DNA of 55,904 nt from a bacterium (GTDB lineage Bacteria; Ratteibacteria; UBA8468; B48-G9; DTJG01), in the NCBI GenBank assembly GCA_029552985.1, contig JAKPDB010000138.1:1-55904 (forward strand). Reading direction: 5' to 3'. How positions within the stretch are numbered: position 1 is the first letter of the stretch; each line of letters starts with the position of its first letter. Both the position numbers and the translations under genes were made by a program. Below are positions 13,950-24,293 of the stretch, piece by piece. A model generated the notes under the pieces. That model worked only from the letters and a program-made list of their open reading frames with translations, ran no database searches and was not told the origin of the DNA.

Positions 13950-14915
13950 TTAAATAGCCATCGTTTCAACAAGTTTCAATTTTTCCTCTGAAATCTGTTT
14001 GGTTTTTGAAACAACCTCTTTCAAATCAACCCTCACAATCTCTGTTCCACGAATTCCCACCATAAAATGTGTCAATCCATCAATAAGGCCCTTTACCGCT
14101 GCATTGCCAAACATCGTGGCAAGGCATCGTGTTTGATATGTGGGAGTCCCTCCTCTTTGAATGTAACCCAGCACAGAATACCGCGCCTCAACACCAGGCA
14201 TCAACTGATTAATTTCTTTTGCAACTTCATGGGCTCTGCCTGCGCCTTCAGCAACAATCACAAGGGAACTCACTTTTCCCATTACCCTATCGGTTTCAAG
14301 AATTTCTGCAACTTTTTTTATTGTGATTGGTTTTTCGGGTATCATCACAATCTCTGCGCCAGACGCAATCGCAACATCAAGAGCCAGGAATCCATGCTCC
14401 CTGCCCATCACTTCAACAACAAATATTCTTTCATGACTTGTTGCTGTATCCCGTATTCTGTCTATTGCTTCAACAGCGGTATTGACTGCTGTATCAAATC
14501 CAACAGTTTCATCTGTACCATAGACATCATTATCAATAGAGGCAGGAATCACACACACTGGAAACCCATCATGCTGGTGCAGAGCAAAGGCGCCTCTGCT
14601 TGAACCATCTCCACCAATCACAACCAGGCCATCTATGCTTCTTTTTTTTAAATTCTCAAGGCAAGTTTCCTGAACATCAAATTTTTTCATTTCAGGAAAT
14701 CTTATGGTTCTTAAAATCGTGCCCCCGCGATTGACAATGCCACTGACGCTGCGCGCATTCAAATCAACGATATCATCATCAAAAAGCCCTCTAAAACCCC
14801 TCTTGATGCCTGCAACCTGCAATCCACAACCTACAGCAGTTCTTACTACTGCCCTGATTGCACAATTCATTCCAGGTGCATCGCCACCACTGGTGAGAAC
14901 TCCAATTTTTTTCAT
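13950..14915 (-). CDS. pfkA: 6-phosphofructokinase, ATP-type
   Basis: GVLTSGGDAPGMNCAIRA, VVIGGDGSSRGA (GGDGS, ATP-type), VIPASIDNDVYGTDETVGFDTAVNTA. Confidence 0.95.
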   Translation of the reverse strand: MKKIGVLTSGGDAPGMNCAIRAVVRTAVGCGLQVAGIKRGFRGLFDDDIVDLNARSVSGIVNRGGTILRTIRFPEMKKFDVQETCLENLKKRSIDGLVVIGGDGSSRGAFALHQHDGFPVCVIPASIDNDVYGTDETVGFDTAVNTAVEAIDRIRDTATSHERIFVVEVMGREHGFLALDVAIASGAEIVMIPEKPITIKKVAEILETDRVMGKVSSLVIVAEGAGRAHEVAKEINQLMPGVEARYSVLGYIQRGGTPTYQTRCLATMFGNAAVKGLIDGLTHFMVGIRGTEIVRVDLKEVVSKTKQISEEKLKLVETMAI

Positions 14916-14918
14916 TTT

Positions 14919-15992
14919 TCAATACCCGAAGTCAGCTCTGACAGAAAGTATTTTTCTTGTATCTGTTTTTATTAAAGACCTCGCAGCATCAGTCATTGAA
15001 GTAAATTTATACCACCATGGTTTTGACATTGCACTGGCCAGGCGTCTGATAGTTTTGATGCGAGGAATTGCGATTTTTACAAATGATTGCTCAAGGGTAT
15101 CCCAGTCCTTTGTTGCAGGATCTGTGAATGCCTCTTTGAAATATGCCCTTCCACACATAGGCCCTGCAATCAGGTCACACACAATACCATACTGGGCACA
15201 GTACTGTTCAAAGTCAACTGCTGCACTGAGCAATAACATTGGTCTTGGTGAAATTTTCTCCATTTCAACTGCGGCATCTCGAACAACTTGTGGACTTGCC
15301 ACCTGAATAATTTTGCCATTGTCTTCAATCCACAGTAAAGGAACCTGGGTTTTATAAAAATGCCCCAGAGGTCCGAAATCCTTTGCCATTGCAATAACAC
15401 CCTCTGGCAATCTTTTTGCAAAATCCAGTTTGCTTTCTCCTGGCAGTTGAAACAGTAGTGTCTCTGTGAAAAGTGGTTTGTTGAACTTTTTTGCTGCTTC
15501 AAACGCCTTTGAAGCAAATTCAATGTTTTTGTCCCAGCTTTTCCTGTGCGCTGGATTAAGTTTCACAAGAATTTTAAAACCATCCACAGCATGAGCAACT
15601 TCTTCTGGCTGAACCGCAAATTTTGCAATCTGTCCTGTGCCACCATCGACTGACTCAGTATTGGTATCCTCAAGTCGTCCGATCAGCATCACATCTTTTC
15701 CAAGTGTTTCCCTGAAGCCGGGTGAAAGATATGCCAAATGATTAAAAAGCGCTGCTGTTGCGTTTCCTTTCAAATGCTTTGCAAATCTCAAGCACACTTC
15801 CTTTACATCATTATCATCCGGCTTTTTTGAAACACCAATGTGTTTGAAATAGGCATCTGTCAGTTTGAGGTAACTGCTGTGCTGATCTGATGCAAAAACA
15901 TCAAAAATGCCTTCTGGAGAATACTTTGCAAGTATCCTGAAAATCTCTTCACTTACTCTAAGTCCATCCTTATAACTAGCAAAATTTTCCAT
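14919..15992 (-). CDS. Class I aldolase-like TIM-barrel protein, distantly resembling tagatose-1,6-bisphosphate aldolase (LacD)/DhnA families
   Basis: Layout SPEGIFDVFASDQHSSYLKL...VMLIGRLEDT...KILVKLNP...PLFTETLLF...SPRPMLLLSAAVDFEQY...GPMCGRAYFKEAF resembles LacD-type aldolases; 4 nt downstream of pfkA. Confidence 0.6.
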   Translation of the reverse strand: MENFASYKDGLRVSEEIFRILAKYSPEGIFDVFASDQHSSYLKLTDAYFKHIGVSKKPDDNDVKEVCLRFAKHLKGNATAALFNHLAYLSPGFRETLGKDVMLIGRLEDTNTESVDGGTGQIAKFAVQPEEVAHAVDGFKILVKLNPAHRKSWDKNIEFASKAFEAAKKFNKPLFTETLLFQLPGESKLDFAKRLPEGVIAMAKDFGPLGHFYKTQVPLLWIEDNGKIIQVASPQVVRDAAVEMEKISPRPMLLLSAAVDFEQYCAQYGIVCDLIAGPMCGRAYFKEAFTDPATKDWDTLEQSFVKIAIPRIKTIRRLASAMSKPWWYKFTSMTDAARSLIKTDTRKILSVRADFGY

Positions 15993-16005
15993 ATGCTACC
16001 TCCTG

Positions 16006-16464
16006 TTATTTTAAGGAATCTTTGAACGCTTTCAGTTTTTCATACAGGCCGCTGTCATTGAGAGCGAGAATTTCAACAGCAAAAATTGCAGCATTTTTCA
16101 CTCCTGACTTACCGATTGCCATAGTGCCAACAGGAACACCTGACGGCATCTGAACCATCGAATAAAGAGCATCAATTCCTTTGATTTCACTTGTTGGAAG
16201 CGGTACCCCAATCACAGGAAGTGTTGTTTTTGCGGCAATCACCCCTGGCAGATGGGCTGCCATGCCAGCGCAGGCAATAATCACCTGTATTCCTTTTGCT
16301 CTGGCTGACTCTGAAAAATTAATCGTTTTATCAAGGCTCCTATGGGCAGATATCACCTCTACAGTATAAGAAACCCCAAATTTATCAAGAATTTCTTTTG
16401 CACCATCAAGAAAAGGTAAATCGTTCTGACTTCCCACAACCAACGCAATTTTTGCCTGTTCCAT
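16006..16464 (-). CDS. purE: N5-carboxyaminoimidazole ribonucleotide mutase
   Basis: SQNDLPFLDGAKEILDKFGVSYTVEVISAHRSLDKT, ACAGMAAHLPGVIAAKTTLPVIGVP. Confidence 0.95.
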   Translation of the reverse strand: MEQAKIALVVGSQNDLPFLDGAKEILDKFGVSYTVEVISAHRSLDKTINFSESARAKGIQVIIACAGMAAHLPGVIAAKTTLPVIGVPLPTSEIKGIDALYSMVQMPSGVPVGTMAIGKSGVKNAAIFAVEILALNDSGLYEKLKAFKDSLK

Positions 16465-17628
16465 TTATACCTCCGATATAGCCTGTTCCATTTTTTCTAT
16501 TGCCTTTTTGATTTTTTCCACGTCCACAGTCAATGCAAATCTAACATATCCCTCTCCTGATGGTCCAAATCCAACACCAGGAGTCACAATAATTTTTGCT
16601 TTCAAAAGCAGGTTTTCAGCAAAGGTTATGGAATTTTGCTTGACATTGAGCCACAGGTAAAAGGTTGCCTGTGGTATTTTAACCTCAAATTTCAATTTCT
16701 TCAAGCCCTCAACCAGTACATCGCGCCTTTTCTGATAAATTTTCCTCATTTCTTCCACATCATCCTGCGGACCTGCAAGACATTCAATTCCAGCAATCTG
16801 GATTGCCTCAAAAGTTCCTGAATCTATGTTTTCCTTTAATGTGGCAAGCGCTGAAACAAGTTTCTCATTACCGCATGCCCAGCCAATCCGCCATCCTGTC
16901 ATATTGTATGTTTTTGAAAGCGAATGTATCTCAATGCCGATATCCTTTGCTCCTGGGATTGAAAGAAAACTTACTGGTCTTTTGCCATCAAAATAAATTT
17001 CATGATATGCAGCGTCATAAAGAATAATAATTTGATGTTTTTTACAAAATGTAATCACAGCTTTCAAATAATCAATGTCTGCGCAGGCAGAAGTTGGATT
17101 GTTTGGATAATTCAAGTAAAGAATTTTCGCCTTTTCCACGACATTTTGTGGAATCTTACTCAGGTCAGGTAGAAAATGATTTTGCTCAACAATGGGCATA
17201 AGATAAGGAATCCCTCCAGCAAGAATCGTTCCTATCTGGTACACTGGATAACCTGGTTCAGGGACAAGAGTGATATCGCCTGGATTGATGCAGGTAAACG
17301 GAAAATGAGCAATACCCTCTTTGGAACCAATCAGAACACAAATTTCCTTATCAGGGTCTAAATGAACATCAGAATATTTTTTATAATAATCTGCTATTGC
17401 CTTGCGAAAATCAGCTCTGCCCTTTCCAAATGGATATCTATGAACAGAAGGGTCTTCAACTGCCTTTTGCATTGCTCTTACAATTCTTTCAGGAGTTGGA
17501 AGGTCAGGATCTCCGACTCCGAAACTAATCACCTGATGACCCTCTGCAATTAACTGTTTCCTTTTTTTATCAATTTCGGCAAAAAGATAAGGCGGAAGTT
17601 TTTTCATTTTTTCACTTGTTTCAAACAT
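16465..17628 (-). CDS. dapL: LL-diaminopimelate aminotransferase (class I/II PLP aminotransferase)
   Basis: KLPPYLFAEIDKKRKQLIAEG, FGVGDPDLPTPERIV, LYLNYPNNPTSACAD, HSLSKTYNMTGWRIGWACGN; adjacent to dapB. Confidence 0.9.
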   Translation of the reverse strand: MFETSEKMKKLPPYLFAEIDKKRKQLIAEGHQVISFGVGDPDLPTPERIVRAMQKAVEDPSVHRYPFGKGRADFRKAIADYYKKYSDVHLDPDKEICVLIGSKEGIAHFPFTCINPGDITLVPEPGYPVYQIGTILAGGIPYLMPIVEQNHFLPDLSKIPQNVVEKAKILYLNYPNNPTSACADIDYLKAVITFCKKHQIIILYDAAYHEIYFDGKRPVSFLSIPGAKDIGIEIHSLSKTYNMTGWRIGWACGNEKLVSALATLKENIDSGTFEAIQIAGIECLAGPQDDVEEMRKIYQKRRDVLVEGLKKLKFEVKIPQATFYLWLNVKQNSITFAENLLLKAKIIVTPGVGFGPSGEGYVRFALTVDVEKIKKAIEKMEQAISEV

Positions 17629-17662
17629 ATTTTCCTCCGGATAAAAATTACTTGAATTGATT

Positions 17663-18466
17663 TCAGGTTATGTGGCCCAGCCAATCAATAACATCTTTCA
17701 TTTCATAAAGGCCTTTTTCTTTCCCAGCAATGAATTTTGCAGCAATAAGAGCACCTGACGCGAACGATTCCCTGCTGAAACATCTATGAGTTATTTCAAG
17801 AATTTCTCCTTTGCCACCAAACATCACGGTATGTTCTCCAACAATTTCTGAAATCCTCACAGCGTGAATCCCAATTTCTTCTGGCTTTCTTGAACCAACC
17901 ATACCACTTCTTCCATAAACAAAGTTTGACCTGGCATCCATGCCGCGGGTTCTGTTTATTATTTCACCAAGTTTCAAGGCAGTACCACTGGGAGCATCTT
18001 TCTTATTGTGATGATGGGTTTCTATAATTTCCACCTCATAATTTCCACCCAGCATTTCTGCAGCCATCTGTACCAGCTTCATCATAATGTTCATGCCAAT
18101 ACTCATATTTGGAGATATTACAATCGCTATCTTTTCTGAAGCGGCTCTGACGATATCAAGTTGCTCCTGAGAAAAACCAGTGGTTCCAATGACAACTTTC
18201 ACATTTTTCTGCTGCGCGATTTTCACATTGGCAACCGTTGCCTCTGGCACAGTAAAATCAATCAAGACATCCGCATCCTGACAATTCTGAAAATCATCGC
18301 TGATATTAACTCCTGATATGATTTCTGTGCCAATTGAAGGATGATTCTTTGATTCAAATGCCCAGACCAGTTTCATATCAGAGCAATTTTTTAACAGTGA
18401 CACAATTGTTGAACCCATTCTTCCGCATACGCCTGCTACTGCGATTTTCAGTTTTTGTTCAGTCAT
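17663..18466 (-). CDS. dapB: 4-hydroxy-tetrahydrodipicolinate reductase
   Basis: IAVAGVCGRMGSTIV, DVLIDFTVPEATVANV, VVIGTTGFSQEQL, IIETHHHNKKDAPSGTALKLGE. Confidence 0.96.
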   Translation of the reverse strand: MTEQKLKIAVAGVCGRMGSTIVSLLKNCSDMKLVWAFESKNHPSIGTEIISGVNISDDFQNCQDADVLIDFTVPEATVANVKIAQQKNVKVVIGTTGFSQEQLDIVRAASEKIAIVISPNMSIGMNIMMKLVQMAAEMLGGNYEVEIIETHHHNKKDAPSGTALKLGEIINRTRGMDARSNFVYGRSGMVGSRKPEEIGIHAVRISEIVGEHTVMFGGKGEILEITHRCFSRESFASGALIAAKFIAGKEKGLYEMKDVIDWLGHIT

Positions 18467-19734
18467 GTTGTGTCCTTTTGTCGCGTGATTTTTGCGCCAA
18501 GGTAATTAAGTTTTTCTTCAAATTTATGATATCCCCTGAAAAGGTGATAAATTCGTGAAACCTCTGTAATTCCTTCAGCAGCAAGCCCGGCAAGCACAAG
18601 TGCGGCACTGGCTCTCAGATCTGAAGCCATCACCCTGGCACCGAGAAGTTTTTTTACACCCCTAACAATTGCTCTGGAACCATCAAGTTGTATGCTTGCT
18701 CCCAGGCGATTGAGTTCACCTGCGTGGATGAATCTTTCAGGAAAAATCTTTTCTGTAATTACACTTACTCCGTCCGCAAGAGATAGAAATGCCATCATCT
18801 GTGCCTGCAGATCAGTCGGGAAACCTGGGTACGCCAGTGTAACAACATCCACAGGTTTCCATCTTGAAATACCACTGATAGCGATAAAATTTCTGCCGCT
18901 TTTGATTGATACACCTGTCTCGCCCAATCTTTCAAGAAATGCGCCAAGATGCAATGGTTGACACTTTTCCACAGTCACATTTCCTCTGGTAATTGCTCCT
19001 GCAAGTAGAAAAGTACCTGTCTCAATCCTGTCAGGAATAATTTTGTGTTCAGCAGGAGAGAGTTTTTTAACTCCGCAAATAGTTAAACATGGAGAACCTA
19101 TACCAGTAATTTTTGCACCCATTTTCACCAGGAAATTTGCAAGGTCCACTATTTCTGGCTCACACGCTGCAAACTCAATAACAGTTGTTCCTTTTGCCAC
19201 AGTCGCTGCACACATTACATTTGCTGTTGCAAGAACACTGGAACCAAAAGAACCCCCCAGAAAAACATAATTGCCTTTGAGCCCACTTTTTACACTGGCA
19301 ATTACATAACCATCTTCAATATTAATGTCCACTCCCAGTTTCTGTAATCCTTTAATATGAAGGTCTATTGGTCTTGGACCAATTACGCATCCACCAGGCA
19401 GGGAAAACTGTGCCTTTCCGAATCTTGCGATCAATGGACCTAACAGGGCGATTGAAGCCCTCATTGTCTTGACAAACTCATAAGGAGCATCGCACCTATT
19501 GATATCCGACGAATCAATCTCTATAGTTCCATTTTTGAATGTGATTTTCGCGCCAAGATACTCAAGGATTCGCATCATTGTTCTGACATCCTGCAAATCA
19601 GGAACATTGCGAATAACACTGGTTCCGCGTGTCATAATTGAAGCAGCAAGTATAGGAAGAACTGAATTTTTCGCTCCTGATGCCGGAATACTTCCATTTA
19701 AAATTTTTCCACCTTCAATCACAAATTTATCCAT
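18463..19734 (-). CDS. murA: UDP-N-acetylglucosamine 1-carboxyvinyltransferase
   Basis: NGSIPASGAKNSVLPILAASI, TMRASIALLGPLIARFGKAQFSLPGGCVIGPRPIDLH, YPGFPTDLQAQMMAFL, DLRASAALVLAGLAAEG. Confidence 0.96.
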   Translation of the reverse strand: MDKFVIEGGKILNGSIPASGAKNSVLPILAASIMTRGTSVIRNVPDLQDVRTMMRILEYLGAKITFKNGTIEIDSSDINRCDAPYEFVKTMRASIALLGPLIARFGKAQFSLPGGCVIGPRPIDLHIKGLQKLGVDINIEDGYVIASVKSGLKGNYVFLGGSFGSSVLATANVMCAATVAKGTTVIEFAACEPEIVDLANFLVKMGAKITGIGSPCLTICGVKKLSPAEHKIIPDRIETGTFLLAGAITRGNVTVEKCQPLHLGAFLERLGETGVSIKSGRNFIAISGISRWKPVDVVTLAYPGFPTDLQAQMMAFLSLADGVSVITEKIFPERFIHAGELNRLGASIQLDGSRAIVRGVKKLLGARVMASDLRASAALVLAGLAAEGITEVSRIYHLFRGYHKFEEKLNYLGAKITRQKDTT

Positions 19735-19789
19735 CTTTTTTTTCCTGTTTTTTGATAATAAATAATTTTACCACAAGGGATTGTTTTTA

Positions 19790-20698
19790 TTAAACTGGTT
19801 TCAAAACCACAACCCTTTCATTGCCAGTGATATCTTTAAAAACCCTCACCAGCACAAGTCCGTATTTTTCTAAATTGTGAAAAAATTTTACCTGCCATGG
19901 AGAAATTTCAAGAATTAAAAAGCCCTCTTTTTCAAGAAGTTCTGGTGCAATCTCCAAAATGCGTCTTATCACCTGCATGCCATCACGCCCGCCATTTAAT
20001 GCGCGCAAAGGTTCTTTTTTTACCTCTTCAGGAACATTACAAATTTCTTCCCTGGTAAGATACGGTGGATTACTTACTATAAGATAAAATTTTTTGTTGA
20101 TTTTTTTGTTTATGATATTTGCTCTATAAACAAATACCCTGTCTTGAAGATTATAAAATTCCACATTTTTTCTTGCTAAATTCACTGCCTTTTGAGAAAT
20201 ATCTGTGGCAAAAATCAGAGATTCTGGAAACATTTTTGCCAGTACGACTGCAAGAACACCACATCCTGTGCACATATCAAGGATATTAATTTCTGCTTCT
20301 GGATTAGCAATCAGTTCAGTCGCTGCAACAATGATTGTTTCTGTTTCTGGTCTTGGAATAAAAACACCGGGTTCTATCATGAATTGATAGCCCCAGAAAT
20401 ATGTCGTCTTCAAAATATAGGCAATCGGAACATGTTTGCATCTTTGTGAAATTAGTCGAAAAAACTTTTTTTCGACATCGTCTGTAATTGGTGGTGAATT
20501 GATGTACAGCATATATCGTTCAACGTCCAAGAGATGAGAAAGGATCATTTCGGATTCAAAAGTCGCATTGGTGATACCAAAGCTCGAAAGCAATTGTGCT
20601 GCTTTCCCGACAAGCGACGAGACACGCGCTTCAAGTCTGCTTTGCAGTTTTCTCTGGCTCTTTTGACTTGATTTTCGAAAGCGCCTGGTTTGCCGCAA
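19790..20698 (-). CDS. prmC: Peptide chain release factor N5-glutamine methyltransferase
   Basis: VFIPRPETETII, ILDMCTGCGVLAVVLAKMFP, LIVSNPPYLTREEI (NPPY); start codon uncertain, ORF overlaps the upstream gene by 68 nt. Confidence 0.93.
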   Translation of the reverse strand: MRQTRRFRKSSQKSQRKLQSRLEARVSSLVGKAAQLLSSFGITNATFESEMILSHLLDVERYMLYINSPPITDDVEKKFFRLISQRCKHVPIAYILKTTYFWGYQFMIEPGVFIPRPETETIIVAATELIANPEAEINILDMCTGCGVLAVVLAKMFPESLIFATDISQKAVNLARKNVEFYNLQDRVFVYRANIINKKINKKFYLIVSNPPYLTREEICNVPEEVKKEPLRALNGGRDGMQVIRRILEIAPELLEKEGFLILEISPWQVKFFHNLEKYGLVLVRVFKDITGNERVVVLKPV

Positions 20699-22496
20699 TT
20701 TTTATAACCTGGTTGGGGTCTGATTCAGCAAGATATCCAAGAAGTTCAGCATAATCCTGATTTTCGTGTTTAGCGAGATAACTTCCCAGTACCTTTACAA
20801 TGTCAGCGCGGAAATAAACCTCATCCATATCTGATGAAGGATAATCCTCCTGTAATCTTGCTACAAGTTTCTCAATGTATTCATATGAACCAAGCTGCGC
20901 CCTGACAAGTCCATAGTCAAGTTCAAAAGAATCTGCTCTGTATTCATCCCATGCCTTTTCTATCACTGGTAGATATTCTGGTTTTCCAATTCTACCAAGA
21001 ATCTTTATAATTGACAAAGCAAGTGATTGTTCCTGTTGTTCTTCAGAACCTGCCTGCACTGTTGTTGGTTGCAATGGTGCCTGAGGCATTTCTGGTGACA
21101 TCCCTGGAGCCATTCCTGGTGGCATTTCTGGAGGTGTTTGACCTGTCTGCTGGGCTGGCGCAGCTCTTGTCACTCCCAGAACCTTAACAGTCCCTGTGCT
21201 ATAATTCTTCACAAGAACACGCTGGTATTTTTCTCTTTCTTCTTTCAGTTTTTCTATCTGCCTTTCAAGCCGTTCAATTTGCCTATCTTTTAAGGTAATG
21301 TCATTTTCTGTTTTTCTTAATTCAGCCCTTAACTGCTTTATCTGTTCAGCAGTGAGCATTTCAACCGGGTGTTCACCACTAGCTGGCGCAGGCGCAACTC
21401 CAGGTGGCACAGCGCCTGGAACAGGTGGTTCAGCACCTTCTGGCATTGCTGGTTGCATATTCAGTTTATTATAAATTTCCTGTACTTTTGTCCTGAGTTT
21501 TGTTTTCTCGTTTGTCAGAATCAGTTTTTGCGCCTCAAGGTCATCTATTCTCTGCTCTATTGCCTGAATTTTTAGCCGGGCGTCTTCCCTCATTTTCAGT
21601 TTTCTTGTCACCATTGTGTCAAGAATATTCTTCAACCGTTCTGCCGCATCAGGGCTTAATGTCTCAGAAAGGCCAGCAAGAGCAACCATCTTTGTATCAA
21701 AAGAATAGTCCTGCCCTTCAAGTACACTGAAAAGATAGTCCACTGCCTCTTTTGTTTGAGTTTTCCCTATCACAAGCAGCAGGTTCTTTCTTATATCTTC
21801 GTTTTTTTCTTTGCCCATCTGGGCAATAAATACAGGCAAAAATGGTTCAAGTTGAGTGGCATTGAAGCCATACAATGTTCTGCTTGCTTCCTTCCTTTTT
21901 GTCTCTGTGCCAAATCTCATATCCTTGACCACAGATTCAACAGAAACGGTTTGAACTGCCTGAACAGGACCCTGTATCACTTCTTCTTTCTTCACAGCAA
22001 GTTCAATTCCTTTATTTTTCTCTGCATCCTGCCATTTTTTTATTATATCTTGGTTCCTGTCTGTTGCCTTAATTCTGGCAAGTTGCTGTTCTGCCTTTTT
22101 TGCCTCGTATGTTCCGGATGCAGCAGTAAGTATTAACTGAAACTCTTCAGTGGCTTTGTCTGTTTGACCGAGAGCAAGATAGGCAATACCAGCACCAAGA
22201 TGATATGCTGCATTGTTTGGTTCTATTTCTATGGCTTTCTGATAATTCTCAAGGGCTTTTGAAAATTCTGACTGTCTGTAATAGACCTCGCCAAGATAAT
22301 AATAGGCAAGCCCATTTTTGGGATTCGATTGTTTTTCACGTTCAAAATAATTCAGTGCATCATCAAGACGACTCATTTGCATCTTGAAAATCCCTTTCTT
22401 TATATTTTCTGTGATTTCAGCAGCAAATATATATCCCTGAGAAATAAAAATCAGGCAAACCAACAGCACAGGCATATTAAAGTGATGTTTTTTCAT
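20631..22496 (-). CDS. Secreted TPR / HEAT-like / coiled-coil protein with Pro-Met-rich linkers
   Basis: Signal peptide; TPR repeats (GLAYYYLGEVYYRQSEFSKALENYQKAIEIEPNNAAYHLGAGIAYLALGQTDKATEEF); HEAT-like helices; coiled coil (RQIERLERQIEKLKEEREKYQR); PPEMPPGMAPGMSPEMPQAPLQP. Confidence 0.75.
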   Translation of the reverse strand: MKKHHFNMPVLLVCLIFISQGYIFAAEITENIKKGIFKMQMSRLDDALNYFEREKQSNPKNGLAYYYLGEVYYRQSEFSKALENYQKAIEIEPNNAAYHLGAGIAYLALGQTDKATEEFQLILTAASGTYEAKKAEQQLARIKATDRNQDIIKKWQDAEKNKGIELAVKKEEVIQGPVQAVQTVSVESVVKDMRFGTETKRKEASRTLYGFNATQLEPFLPVFIAQMGKEKNEDIRKNLLLVIGKTQTKEAVDYLFSVLEGQDYSFDTKMVALAGLSETLSPDAAERLKNILDTMVTRKLKMREDARLKIQAIEQRIDDLEAQKLILTNEKTKLRTKVQEIYNKLNMQPAMPEGAEPPVPGAVPPGVAPAPASGEHPVEMLTAEQIKQLRAELRKTENDITLKDRQIERLERQIEKLKEEREKYQRVLVKNYSTGTVKVLGVTRAAPAQQTGQTPPEMPPGMAPGMSPEMPQAPLQPTTVQAGSEEQQEQSLALSIIKILGRIGKPEYLPVIEKAWDEYRADSFELDYGLVRAQLGSYEYIEKLVARLQEDYPSSDMDEVYFRADIVKVLGSYLAKHENQDYAELLGYLAESDPNQVIKIAANQALSKIKSKEPEKTAKQT

Positions 22497-23553
22497 TTTT
22501 CATCCCCTTTTTTAATTCACAAATTAAATAATCCATCTTTCCTTCCATGATTTCTTGCAGGTTATATAAAGTTAGACCAATTCTATGATCAGTAAGTCTA
22601 TTCTGGGGAAAATTGTATGTCCTGATTTTTTCACTTCGATCACCTGATTTTATCTGCTCTTTTCTTTTACGGGCAAGTTCCTGCTCTTTCTGATTCTTTA
22701 TCATATCCTGAATCCTTGCCCTCAAAATCTTCATCGCTCTTGCGCGGTTTTGAATCTGACTTCTCTCATCCTGACATCTAACAGTGATACCTGTCGGAAT
22801 ATGTGTAATTCTTACTGCTGAATAGGTAGTATTGACGCTCTGACCGCCATGCCCTGACGAACAGAATGTTTCTATTTTCAGGTCTTCTGGATTAATTTTG
22901 ATCTGGTCTTCCTCAACACTGGGAAAAACCGCAACAGTCGCTGCGGATGTATGAATTCTTCCAGAAGATTCAGTATCAGGAATTCTTTGAACTCTATGAA
23001 CGCCGCTCTCATATTTGAAATTGCCGTAGGCATATTCACCTCGCACGAAAAAAACGATTTCCTTAAATCCACCAAGTTCTGACGCATGAAAGTCAAAAAC
23101 TTCAATATCCCATCCCTTTGATTCTGCAAATTTACTGTACATCCTGAACAGGTCTCTGGCAAAAAGCGATGCCTCCAGACCACCTGTACCAGCGCGAATC
23201 TCAACGATACAATCTTTTTTGTCTTCAGGAGACGAAAAGAAATACTGGTCAAGCTCCTTTTCAATTGTTTGCACTTGGTTTGCTAAGGATGTGTACTCTT
23301 CTTCAACAATCTCTCTCAGTGCGTCGTCCTGAGCGAGTTCTTCAAGTTGCTCAATTTTATGAACAAGAGCAAGGTATTTTTTACCTTTTTCCACAATATC
23401 AGAAATTTCACCGAGCCTTTTGATTTTTTCCCGATACTCAATGGAACCACTACTGGCAGGATCAGAAACAAAGTTTGCCAGGTCTTCAAATTCCCTGTTC
23501 AATTGCTCAATTTTTTCAACCAGATCACTTCTTTCCTGATGTTTTATCACCAT
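22477..23553 (-). CDS. prfA: Peptide chain release factor 1
   Basis: [24 protein letters not shown] (GGQ), [37 protein letters not shown]; likely start [10 protein letters not shown] at 23553 inside a longer ORF. Confidence 0.95.
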   Translation of the reverse strand: MVIKHQERSDLVEKIEQLNREFEDLANFVSDPASSGSIEYREKIKRLGEISDIVEKGKKYLALVHKIEQLEELAQDDALREIVEEEYTSLANQVQTIEKELDQYFFSSPEDKKDCIVEIRAGTGGLEASLFARDLFRMYSKFAESKGWDIEVFDFHASELGGFKEIVFFVRGEYAYGNFKYESGVHRVQRIPDTESSGRIHTSAATVAVFPSVEEDQIKINPEDLKIETFCSSGHGGQSVNTTYSAVRITHIPTGITVRCQDERSQIQNRARAMKILRARIQDMIKNQKEQELARKRKEQIKSGDRSEKIRTYNFPQNRLTDHRIGLTLYNLQEIMEGKMDYLICELKKGMKNEKTSL

Positions 23554-23740
23554 ATCTCTTTCTGAATCTCTCCACCATCCCGGCCGTATCAATAATTTTC
23601 TGTTTTCCGGTATAAAACGGATGGCACTTTGAACAAATTTCAAGCTTAATTTCTGGTCTTGTGGAACGAGTGATCACAGTATTACCACAGGCACAAACAA
23701 TTCTTGACTCTTTGTACTCAGGGTGTATTTTCTCTTTCAT
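23525..23740 (-). CDS. rpmE: 50S ribosomal protein L31, zinc (CxxC) form
   Basis: [73 protein letters not shown] before the ATG at 23740. Confidence 0.95.
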   Translation of the reverse strand: MKEKIHPEYKESRIVCACGNTVITRSTRPEIKLEICSKCHPFYTGKQKIIDTAGMVERFRKRYGDKTSGKK

Positions 23741-24293
23741 TGCTTTCTCCTCCCGAAAATTCTGAAAAATCCTTTCTGTACATTGGCTTTTCGACATCCG
23801 TAATTCCCTCTCCACTAAAACTTTTGATCTCCTTTCCTTTAATCAAAATCCTGACCCCTGCATCTGGATTGAACTGCGTCGCAGTGAAAACAATTTGAGC
23901 AAGTCGTCCCCTGATTTCTGAAATTCCTCCACCTGATTCAATATTCTCGTCAAAATCAAGGTAAATCAAATCATTTTCAACCTTCACACCAAGAATCATT
24001 GCGTCTGAAGGCACGCAGGAAACATATCCAGATGCCAACTGGTCAGAATCTGGTCCTGAAATCAGTTCAGTTATTGCGCTTTTTATCTTTTCTTCAAGAC
24101 AACTGCCCCATAAAACTATCCTCGGTTGTTTGATGACCTCAGCAAGTGTCAGAGAACCATCAGGCTGGCTTTTAAAAAAATATACCACAAGTTTCTTTGA
24201 AGAAAGCACACCTGCCCTGACAAGTCCAAATACGATGAGCAATATTACCCACAGAATTAAAAGACCCAGTACAATTTTCTTTTGTAAATTCAT
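23718..24293 (-). CDS. GerMN-domain protein with N-terminal TM helix
   Basis: [23 protein letters not shown] then [13 protein letters not shown]...AITELISGP...[15 protein letters not shown]...[26 protein letters not shown] overlap at 24290-24293. Confidence 0.8.
   Translation of the reverse strand: MNLQKKIVLGLLILWVILLIVFGLVRAGVLSSKKLVVYFFKSQPDGSLTLAEVIKQPRIVLWGSCLEEKIKSAITELISGPDSDQLASGYVSCVPSDAMILGVKVENDLIYLDFDENIESGGGISEIRGRLAQIVFTATQFNPDAGVRILIKGKEIKSFSGEGITDVEKPMYRKDFSEFSGGESNERENTP

Noticed and set aside
14067-14603. 178-aa plus-strand ORF rich in His/Cys/Asn
   Set aside because: Antisense shadow of pfkA; no start context.
14704-15306. 200-aa plus-strand ORF
   Set aside because: Antisense to pfkA and the aldolase-like gene, both convincingly coding.
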